NCBI GenBank assembly: GCA_036521655.1
Contig: DATDHI010000343.1
Coordinates: 1 to 27,253, forward strand
Length of the DNA: 27,253 nucleotides
DNA from: GCA-003244245 sp036521655
Lineage (GTDB): Bacteria > Actinomycetota > Actinomycetes > Mycobacteriales > Pseudonocardiaceae
Reading direction: 5' to 3'
Part shown: in pieces, positions 16,993-22,461 of the stretch
Numbering within the stretch: the first letter of the stretch is position 1
Layout of the letters: each line of letters starts with the position of its first letter
Translations under genes and position numbers: made by a program
Notes under the pieces: model-generated
Told to the model about the DNA's origin: nothing
The model's database searches: none
The model's input: only the letters and a program-made list of their open reading frames with translations

Positions 16993-17564
16993 GTCCCAGA
17001 CTTCGCGATCACGTCGAGAAAACGGGTGGCTCCGCCGGGATCGGTGGCCAGCACGGTGAGGACTTCCCCCGCGACGGCCTCAGCCCGGCCAGCGATAACT
17101 GGGGTCGCCGCCAAACGAGCGGCCAGCGCGGCGACGGTGTCCGCGGCGCGGACGGCCACTTCCGAGTCGGCGGCCGGCACATCGGCGGCCTGCGGGGGTT
17201 GCGCCGGTGTCCCAGTGGCGGACCCGTCCCGGACCGACTCGGCCTTCCATGACTGGCGCAGCGCCACCGCCAAGCTCGCGATCGCGATTGCCGAGTTCAC
17301 GGCCGGATCGCCGAGGAGTCCCCTGACGACGGTGTAACAGTGCACAAGCGCGTCGATGACATAGGGCATGACCAGCGGCAGTCCCGCCCCGAACGCGCCC
17401 GGATCGGCCCGGGGACCGCTAAATAGCTGCCGGCGCGCCGCCCCGCCAGCGATGTAGGCCGTGAGCACGTCCGGGACGAGATCGATCTCGTCGGACGCGA
17501 CCTGCGCCGCGATGCGCTCGGACCAGCTGGCCAGGACATCGGACTCGGCAGTCGAGTTGTTCAT
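16989..17564 (-). CDS. Unknown helical protein coupled to the M48 peptidase
   Basis: A 191-residue protein that I do not recognise. It starts with an ATG behind a good AAGGAG Shine-Dalgarno sequence. The first ~105 residues look mainly helical, with a hydrophobic stretch PLVMPYVIDALVHCYTVVRG (~63-82) that may be one membrane or buried helix. A proline-rich linker (TPAQPPQAADVPAAD) follows, then a second alanine-rich helical part that ends at the stop. No signal peptide and no enzyme motif is visible. Coupled translation with the metallopeptidase (GTGA overlap) suggests a substrate, inhibitor or anchoring partner. Function is not assignable from sequence. Confidence 0.8.
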   Translation of the reverse strand: MNNSTAESDVLASWSERIAAQVASDEIDLVPDVLTAYIAGGAARRQLFSGPRADPGAFGAGLPLVMPYVIDALVHCYTVVRGLLGDPAVNSAIAIASLAVALRQSWKAESVRDGSATGTPAQPPQAADVPAADSEVAVRAADTVAALAARLAATPVIAGRAEAVAGEVLTVLATDPGGATRFLDVIAKSGT

Positions 17565-17608
17565 GGAGCTCCTTCGTCAACTGGGCTGTGCCGAGCTGAA
17601 CTGCCATC

Positions 17609-17671
17609 AGGTTCCATTTAGCCGTCCGCAGGCCACCTGGACAGCTAATAGGTTCCACTTGGCGGCTTGCG
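17609..17671. promoter_or_regulatory. Two imperfect direct repeats upstream of the 191-residue gene
   Basis: AGGTTCCA occurs at 17609 and again at 17650, 41 nt apart; similarity extends to about 15 of 22 positions. On the minus strand each reads TGGAACCT, which resembles the GGAAC -35 element of ECF sigma factors, but no matching -10 was found at normal spacing. The sites lie 45-107 nt upstream of the start at 17564 and may be regulator binding sites. Confidence 0.25.
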
Positions 17672-17765
17672 TTCCGCTCCAAGAGAGATCGACATGGCAG
17701 GCAAAGTCGTTACGGGTGGGAGCCGAGGCGGTTGCTGGCGCAGGAGGAGTGCACAACACCTTGCC

Positions 17766-17797
17766 CGACGAACTCCATATGCATATGGAGTTCGTCG
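17766..17797. promoter_or_regulatory. Perfect 32-bp palindrome, candidate PadR operator
   Basis: Bases 17766-17781 are the exact reverse complement of 17782-17797, centred on TATGCATA, with no spacer. It ends 2 nt before a GTG (17800) that looks like the original start of the PadR-like gene. A TTGCCC at 17761 and TATGGA at 17784 with 17-nt spacing could be promoter boxes lying under it. A perfect palindrome of this length beside a dimeric PadR-family gene is best read as an autoregulatory operator. A transcript hairpin occluding the start is the alternative. Confidence 0.7.
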
Positions 17798-17866
17798 TTG
17801 TGACGCACACGACGCCCTTCACCGCAGACCGCGGCGGTCCTGAATGCCCTGGCGGCCCAGCCCGGG

Positions 17867-18118
17867 GTGTGGCGGTACGGCTATGAGCTGGGGCTTGAGG
17901 TGGGATTGAAAGCAGGCTCTCTGTATCCGATCTTGATGCGGTTGACGGATCGGGATCTGCTGCAAGCCCAGTGGGAGACCGACCCCCCAGTCGGGCGTCC
18001 CGCTCGTCACCTGTACCGGCTGACGGGTCAGGGCGAGGCGTTCGCGGCCGCGCTTGCCGTGCCCGCCGCTGCCCCGCGGCGGCGACTCCAGCACCGACCG
18101 GAAATGGGAGGTGCGTGA
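17867..18118 (+). CDS. PadR-family transcriptional regulator, N-terminus apparently frameshifted
   Basis: A winged-helix DNA-binding protein. The intact frame encodes RYGYELGLEVGLKAGSLYPI followed by LMRLTDRDLLQA and PVGRPARHLYRLTGQG, the helix-wing core of PadR proteins. The same frame is open upstream to 17804 and encodes SPQTAAVLNALAAQPGV, the expected first helix, but has no ATG, GTG or TTG there. Frame 0 from the GTG at 17800 gives VTHTTP, the expected leader, and then runs out of frame. Removing one T near 17818 would join them into a normal PadR. So the gene is either a recent pseudogene, a sequencing error, or is expressed from the GTG at 17867 or a rare start. Its stop overlaps the next small gene (TGATG). 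Confidence 0.7.
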   Translation: MWRYGYELGLEVGLKAGSLYPILMRLTDRDLLQAQWETDPPVGRPARHLYRLTGQGEAFAAALAVPAAAPRRRLQHRPEMGGA

Positions 18119-18273
18119 TGGTGCTGCTGTTCCTGATGATCCCAGCGCTGATCCTGATACTGGCGGCGCTGAGATCGGTAATGTCGAGTTCACGGCAACA
18201 GCCTCTTAGGCAACAGCCTCTTAGGCAACAGCCTCCTAGCCCGACTCTCAGCGTCCGCTATCTGCGGGAGTAG
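18118..18273 (+). CDS. Small single-pass membrane protein with repeated RQQPL tail
   Basis: A 51-residue protein whose ATG overlaps the PadR stop, so the two are translationally coupled. It opens with a strongly hydrophobic segment (VLLFLMIPALILILAAL, residues 2-18) suited to one membrane helix. After it comes a polar tail with three copies of RQQP(L/P) encoded by a 15-bp tandem repeat. Not recognised. PadR genes are often followed by the membrane protein they control, usually an ABC-type or larger membrane protein; this one is very short and might be a truncated remnant of such a gene. Confidence 0.55.
   Translation: MVLLFLMIPALILILAALRSVMSSSRQQPLRQQPLRQQPPSPTLSVRYLRE
18194..18238 (+). repeat. 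Three tandem copies of a 15-bp unit inside the small membrane-protein gene
   Basis: The unit GGCAACAGCCTCTTA occurs at 18194, 18209 and 18224; the third copy differs near its end. The unit is five codons, so copy-number change keeps frame and lengthens or shortens the RQQPL tail. Confidence 0.9.
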
Positions 18274-18590
18274 CCGAGCTTCGATCTTCGCCAGTGCGGC
18301 TGCACCGGACTAGCGCACCGTTCAGGGACCGCAGCCCGGCGTTCGTGGGTGAGATAGCCAAGCGCTTGACCTGGCTAGGGCGGCCTGTAGGTCCCCGTCG
18401 TCAGCGTCGGCCGGATCATGGACCCGACGGCCGGTGGCGATCTTGACGTCTCGCTCTGCGCACGCAGCAAGTAGCGTGAAAAGCTTGAGGACCGTTCGGC
18501 GCGTCACCCGACGTCGGGTAGCGCTCGATACGGCTGTACGGATCAAGGCAGACCTGGGCGTGCACGTTTCCGGCGGCGCGCCGGCGGACC
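18274..18590. other. Non-coding or decayed stretch
   Basis: No gene is supported. On the minus strand a protein-like segment with LKLFTLLAACAERDVKIATG is open through 18322-18540, but it has no start of its own (the frame only continues into the antisense of the oxidoreductase gene). It may be the remnant of an old gene. Nothing else was recognised apart from the promoter of the next gene at its right end. Confidence 0.4.
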
Positions 18591-18596
18591 TACGAT
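18591..18596 (+). promoter_or_regulatory. -10 box of a probable leaderless transcript
   Basis: TACGAT fits the TANNNT -10 pattern and lies 7 nt before the ATG at 18604, which would place the transcription start at or next to the first base of the start codon. No Shine-Dalgarno sequence precedes the ATG. The -35 region is weak. Confidence 0.5.
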
Positions 18597-18603
18597 CGTC
18601 CGG

Positions 18604-19647
18604 ATGAGGGTCGCGGTCGTCGGTGCAGGCGTGGTCGGTCTGTCCACCACGGCCGGCCTGCTGGAGCGTGGCGTGGATGCGGTCTGCTACGAGCGGTCGG
18701 GCGTTGTGATGAGCCAGCGGTCGGCCGGGTCGTCGCGGATCTTCCGGCTGGCTCATCCCACCCCGGACCTGGTTCGGCTGGCCCAGTCGGCTCGGGTCGG
18801 CTTCCGCGAGTGGGAGAACACCGCGGGTACGCCGATGGTCTCCACCAGCGGGTGTGTGATCAGCGGGGACAATGCGCTGAGGTGGGCGGGGGCGATGAAG
18901 GAGGCGGCGGCACCCCACGAGGTCGTCGACCGGGCCTCGGAGCGGTTGCGGCTGCCGGCTCTTGAGCCGCCGTCGGAAGCGTTGCTCGACCCCTCGGGTG
19001 GGGTCGTCGACGTCGACGCTGTGCGAGCCCACCTGGGCGCACTGACCCGGGGCGCCGTGGTGCACGAGCACGTGTACGCGCTCGAGGCCGATCCGATCGG
19101 CGCCAGTGTGTGGAGCCCGACCGGGAAGGCTCGCTTCGACGTGGTGGTTGTGGCTGCCGGAGCAGGGACCGCTCCGCTCGCCGCCCAGGTCGGCATCTAC
19201 ACGCCGACCGCACTCGCGCACCATGTCCGGTTCAGCTTCCCTCTCGATCGTTCCCAGGTGTGGCAGTGCTGGATCGACACACCCACCGCGGGCTTAAGCA
19301 CGTACCAGCACCAGACTGGCCCCGGCGTGTGGTCGGTGGGGGGACACCTCGATCCAGCGGCGACGGCATGGGAGGTGGGCCGGGACGCGGCAACCACCGC
19401 CTCCCGTCAGACCGTGCTGCGCTACGTCCGGGAGCATCTCGAAGTCGAGCCCCGCATCCTCGACAGCCTCTACTGCGCGACCACGCCCGACCTCGGCGAC
19501 GGCTTCGAGGTCCGCCGTAACGGGTCGATCCTGGCGGTCTACGGGGCGAACCTGTTCAAGCTCGCGCCGGTCCTCGGCGGCGTGCTCGCGACCGCGTGCG
19601 TCAACGGCTCAACCCCATCAATGCAGGAGCAGGCGGCGAGCTACTAG
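18604..19647 (+). CDS. FAD-dependent oxidoreductase, DAO / monomeric sarcosine oxidase-like
   Basis: A soluble flavoenzyme that probably oxidises a secondary or N-methyl amine or amino acid; the substrate is not readable. The 347-residue product begins directly with the Rossmann dinucleotide fold, VGAGVVG (Gly7, Gly9, Gly12), and has Glu30 at the end of strand 2 to bind the ribose. The SSRIFRLAH segment (~43-51) matches the flavin-contacting SR..R motif of sarcosine/N-methyltryptophan oxidases. A VVVVAAGAGT strand (~180-189) marks the return to the FAD fold, and the C-terminal FKLAPVLGG is a degenerate form of the usual GFKFAP.G motif. The cysteine used for covalent FAD in sarcosine oxidase is absent there, so FAD is probably noncovalent. 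It is somewhat shorter than typical (~380). It stands alone. Confidence 0.88.
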   Translation: MRVAVVGAGVVGLSTTAGLLERGVDAVCYERSGVVMSQRSAGSSRIFRLAHPTPDLVRLAQSARVGFREWENTAGTPMVSTSGCVISGDNALRWAGAMKEAAAPHEVVDRASERLRLPALEPPSEALLDPSGGVVDVDAVRAHLGALTRGAVVHEHVYALEADPIGASVWSPTGKARFDVVVVAAGAGTAPLAAQVGIYTPTALAHHVRFSFPLDRSQVWQCWIDTPTAGLSTYQHQTGPGVWSVGGHLDPAATAWEVGRDAATTASRQTVLRYVREHLEVEPRILDSLYCATTPDLGDGFEVRRNGSILAVYGANLFKLAPVLGGVLATACVNGSTPSMQEQAASY

Positions 19648-19678
19648 GCCCGCTTCCACAACCTCAGTCCGCTCGGCC

Positions 19679-19873
19679 CTACTTGAAGAACCGTCCCCAA
19701 CCGAGGAAGCAACCGTTCGCAAAATCAATATCGGAGGCCCCGCAGGGTGGTGCTGAGGTGTTATCACCACCTACCGGACGTCCCTGATCAGCGGCAGCCA
19801 CGCCGGCACCAGTGAAAACAACCCCGCCCAGCACGGCAGCGATCGCTAGAGAACGAACGATAACTCGTCGCAC
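19679..19873 (-). CDS. Small secreted peptide with signal sequence
   Basis: A 64-residue preprotein. The GTG start follows GGGGGGA at 5 nt. Residues 1-29 form a clear Sec signal peptide (basic MRRVIVR, hydrophobic core, cleavage likely after AGVAAA). The mature part is ~35 residues with two cysteines (Cys44 and Cys55) that could form one disulfide, and an aromatic C-terminus (GWGRFF). Family unknown. It converges on the oxidoreductase gene and is divergent from the ClpC2-like gene across a 262-nt region. Confidence 0.75.
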   Translation of the reverse strand: MRRVIVRSLAIAAVLGGVVFTGAGVAAADQGRPVGGDNTSAPPCGASDIDFANGCFLGWGRFFK

Positions 19874-20100
19874 GGTGTCCCCCCAAGTTCAGTTATGGGT
19901 GAACCGTCACCCCTGTGCACCGCCTACCCATGGCAGCGCACGCGCCAGGTTTCCCAGGCTGCTTGACCGAGCGGCCCAGCCCCCATCGCAGCAACGGTCC
20001 TACCCATGTATCGGGCGCCGGCCATGAACCGTTACCGACAGCTACTGCACACGCGTTCCGCCGAGACCGCGCTCGCCTCCCGATCAGCGACAACCCAGAG

Positions 20101-20134
20101 TTGACAACCAAGTCTCGACAACCTACGGTTGTCG
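20101..20134 (+). promoter_or_regulatory. Promoter and operator of the clpC2-like gene
   Basis: TTGACA (20101-20106), 17 nt, then TACGGT (20124-20129) form a good -35/-10 pair, and the GTG start at 20136 is where transcription should begin, so the mRNA is probably leaderless. The palindrome CGACAACCTACGGTTGTCG (20116-20134, 8-nt arms, 3-nt centre) covers the -10, and a third half site GACAACC lies at 20103 over the -35. A bound dimer would block the polymerase; autoregulation by the HTH of the gene product is the obvious inference. Confidence 0.7.
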
Positions 20135-20135
20135 T

Positions 20136-20888
20136 GTGACGAATCCAACCCTCATCGCGAATCCGGTCCAGCTCAGCGACCTGATCGCGGCCATCAAGCA
20201 GGCGCGCACCGACCCACTCGACCGGCTCTCAGATGCGGTCACCGCCGCAGATCATCTCGGCGAAGTCGCGGACCATCTGATCGGTCATTTCGTCGACCAA
20301 GCAAGACGCTCCGGGGCGTCCTGGACCGACATCGGCAGGAGCATGGGAGTCACCAAGCAGGCAGTTCGCAAGCGCTTCGTTCCTAAAGGCCCCGGCGATC
20401 AATCGGACCTCGATCCCACCCAGGGATTCGGTCGGTTCACCGAGCAGGCCCGGAACGTCGTGATGGCGGCGCAGAACGAAGCCCACGCGGCGAACAACGA
20501 CGAGATCCGCCCCGAACACCTCGTGCTTGGACTCCTGACCGAGCCCGACGCACTCGGCGCACAAGCGATCATCGCGCAAGGCATCTCGCTGGAAGCCGTT
20601 CGGCAGACTGTGACCGCGACGCTGCCGCCCGCAGCCGATCAGGTGCCCGATCTGATCCCGTTCGACCTCGGCGCGCGAAAGGTACTAGAACTCACGTTCC
20701 GGGAAGCCCTCCGGATGGGCCACAACTACATCGGGACCGAGCACATCCTGCTCGCGCTGCTCGAACACGAAGACGGCACCGGCTCGCTGGCCGGTCTCGG
20801 CGTCAACAAGACCATGGCCGAAGGTAACACCGTCACCGCCGTGGAGGCATCCCTCCCGGCCGACGAGCAGCCACACCTCTACCGGTAG
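20136..20888 (+). CDS. clpC2: ClpC2-like protein: HTH plus Clp N-terminal domain, no ATPase
   Basis: A 250-residue protein with no Clp ATPase modules. Residues ~60-81 (GASWTDIGRSMGVTKQAVRKRF) form a helix-turn-helix. Two Clp-N repeats follow at ~98-165 and ~174-240; the second (KVLELTFREALRMGHNYIGTEHILLALL) is nearly identical to ClpC. This layout and length match mycobacterial ClpC2 (Rv2667), reported to bind cyclomarin-type antibiotics in place of ClpC1 and to control its own gene. The phenylalanines matching ClpC1 Phe2 and Phe80 are present (Phe98, Phe176), while positions matching His77 and Lys85 are Leu173 and Arg181. The GTG start is supported by the leaderless promoter. It is probably a repressor/sponge that is induced by ligands of the Clp-N pocket; this role is transferred by homology. 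Confidence 0.87.
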   Translation: MTNPTLIANPVQLSDLIAAIKQARTDPLDRLSDAVTAADHLGEVADHLIGHFVDQARRSGASWTDIGRSMGVTKQAVRKRFVPKGPGDQSDLDPTQGFGRFTEQARNVVMAAQNEAHAANNDEIRPEHLVLGLLTEPDALGAQAIIAQGISLEAVRQTVTATLPPAADQVPDLIPFDLGARKVLELTFREALRMGHNYIGTEHILLALLEHEDGTGSLAGLGVNKTMAEGNTVTAVEASLPADEQPHLYR

Positions 20889-21166
20889 ACCAGGCCGACA
20901 TCGCGCCACACCGACCAGCCAGCGGGTAGTCGGGCGCTGCCCCGTGGGCTGCAGCGTGGTGCTCGGGGCGACCCACGCCGACGAGGACACCGCCCTGTCG
21001 GGACGTTTGGCGGGCCAGCAAGGCAGACCGGTGTTTACACCTCGTTGCGCTTGGGTAGCTGACAGCAACCACGGTCATGGTGTCGGAGCGGGCGCCGGGC
21101 CGTCCAAGGGCAGCTTCGACGTTCTCTCCGGGGCGCCGCTGAAGCGGTAGAAGGGAGCTGTAGATA

Positions 21167-21625
21167 GTGCGACTACCCGTCACGTCGAGAACGGGCAGAA
21201 CCGTTGTTCTCGGACTGTTAGGAGCCGCGGCGCTACTACTCGCCGGAACCACGGGCGCCTCCGCTGTGCCGAGCGGCCCGCGGTGTTCCCCCGCGGCCCA
21301 GGCTTGTGTCGACTTGCCCTCCCAACAGGCGTGGCTCATGCGGGACGGCAATGTGACCTACGGACCAGTCCCGGTGGCGACCGGCAAGGCCACCGCACCG
21401 ACCACACCCGGCACATTCCGCGTGTTTTGGAAGGACCTTCACCACCGTAGCAGCGAGTTCCACAACGCTCCGATGCCCTACTCGGTGTTCTTCAACGGAG
21501 GTGACGCCTTTCACGAGGACAGCGTCACAGTCCGCTCCCACGGCTGCGTGCACCTCACGCAGCCCGCCGCGCAGACCTTCTACAACGCCCTGCACGTCGG
21601 CGACGTGGTTCAGGTCGTCCGCTGA
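21167..21625 (+). CDS. Minimal secreted L,D-transpeptidase (YkuD domain)
   Basis: An exported enzyme that forms 3-3 cross-links in peptidoglycan or attaches proteins to it. The 152-residue protein has a Sec signal peptide (residues 1-33, cleavage likely after ASA) and then only the catalytic domain: VPVATGKATAPTTPGTFRV (~68-86), His116, and the active-site motif SHGCVHL with His125 and catalytic Cys127. It lacks the Ig-like and linker domains of larger actinobacterial Ldt proteins. A Cys40/Cys47 pair could form a disulfide at the mature N-terminus. The GTG start has AAGGGAG 9 nt upstream. A small membrane-protein gene follows. The 278 nt before it contain nothing recognisable. Confidence 0.9.
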   Translation: MRLPVTSRTGRTVVLGLLGAAALLLAGTTGASAVPSGPRCSPAAQACVDLPSQQAWLMRDGNVTYGPVPVATGKATAPTTPGTFRVFWKDLHHRSSEFHNAPMPYSVFFNGGDAFHEDSVTVRSHGCVHLTQPAAQTFYNALHVGDVVQVVR

Positions 21626-21679
21626 CCCGTGACTGACCCCATACTGGATTTACGGCGCAGACGAAAGAAGGATATGGAA

Positions 21680-21877
21680 ATGACTATTGGCTGGATCGTT
21701 CTGGCGGCATTCATCTTGGTGCTTTGTGGCGTGCTCATAGGGTGTAGGTTAAGCGAGTTATGGCTAGATGCGCGAGCTAGGCAGCAAGCAGAAATGCAGC
21801 GCTCCCTCAATGAGCAATGGCAAGAGCTTCAGGCTGCAAGGCGAGAGAATTACGCTGCCGCGTATACACCGGTGTGA
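21680..21877 (+). CDS. Small single-pass membrane protein with cytoplasmic helix
   Basis: A 65-residue protein of unknown function. The ATG at 21680 is chosen because AAGGA lies 7 nt upstream and the product then begins directly with a membrane helix (TIGWIVLAAFILVLCGVLIG, residues 2-21); a GTG at 21629 and an ATG at 21674 are in-frame alternatives. The rest is a charged helix rich in Gln, Glu and Arg that may form a coiled coil. Codon use is visibly AT-richer than in neighbouring genes (cta, tta, agg, ata occur), which suggests a foreign or recently acquired origin. It may be co-transcribed with the L,D-transpeptidase gene. Confidence 0.6.
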   Translation: MTIGWIVLAAFILVLCGVLIGCRLSELWLDARARQQAEMQRSLNEQWQELQAARRENYAAAYTPV

Positions 21878-21921
21878 GCGGCCCCGGATGTGCTGTCGAC
21901 TCTAATCCTATGAGAGGGATC

Positions 21922-22021
21922 CAGGCCGAGGATGAGCGAGTTCAGCTCCCCGCATCGCACCCGGGTGGCGGCGCCCCTCCTCGACCAGGAACTGGGTGAG
22001 CGTCCTACGCTCAGTGAGCAT
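21922..22021 (-). pseudogene. Relic of a class I fructose-1,6-bisphosphatase gene (5' end only)
   Basis: From an ATG at 22021 the minus strand encodes MLTERRTLTQFLVEEGRRHP and GA, the characteristic N-terminus of class I FBPases. A one-base frame change then leads into GELNSLIL, the next conserved FBPase block, after which similarity stops. So about 30 codons of a gene normally over 300 codons long remain, with a frameshift. No FBPase sequence was found further left or right. The assignment is by recall of FBPase N-termini; a chance match is unlikely given two consecutive blocks in the right order. Confidence 0.6.
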
Positions 22022-22461
22022 GGCGGCAGACCAGCGACCAAGGATCGCTAGATTGGCGCCGGTCGCCGCGGCTCAGCGGGGAGGGCATCTTCCGTGATCA
22101 ACCGACAGGCGTAAGTCTGATCTCCCGCCGGGCGACGGGGGCCACGAGGTCGGTCGACCCCTACTCGGACGACGGCGGCATGGGCTTTCGGTTTGTCGGC
22201 CGGCAAGTTGGCGTTACTACGCTGTTACCAGTGGGAAACGCTTGCGGGACTGCGCCTGGGTTGTCGGCCCAGCGTGTGACTATTGATGGCGTGGATGTAT
22301 CGGCTGCGGTTGTCACCAAGATTCCGGCGGACAGAGTGCGGCTTCAGCGTCGCCTACGACGAGTTGATCGAGGCGGAATATCTCGCCGCGGAGAAGCTGG
22401 CTGTGCGCCGAGAGATTGACCCATGCTGCACTGCTCGACGGCGTTGGATGAGGGGGAGCAG
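22022..22461. other. Region upstream of ppc with no secure gene
   Basis: Several short frames exist but none is convincing. A plus-strand segment near 22334-22417 encodes FSVAYDELIEAEYLAAEKLAVRREI without the glycine-rich bias of noise; it has only a TTG start and no family match, and could be a decayed gene. The ppc promoter must lie here, but no clear -35/-10 pair was picked out. Confidence 0.35.

Noticed and set aside
18194..18238. Possible CRISPR-like or regulatory direct repeats
   Set aside because: Three contiguous 15-bp units without spacers inside a reading frame are a simple coding tandem repeat.
18322..19224. 300-codon minus-strand frame over the oxidoreductase gene
   Set aside because: Overlaps a clear FAD enzyme on the plus strand; only its last part (18322-18540) looks protein-like and is mentioned as a possible relic.
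22180..22419. 79-codon plus-strand frame upstream of ppc
   Set aside because: No ribosome site, no family resemblance, and a different frame in the same stretch looks equally protein-like; not enough support.
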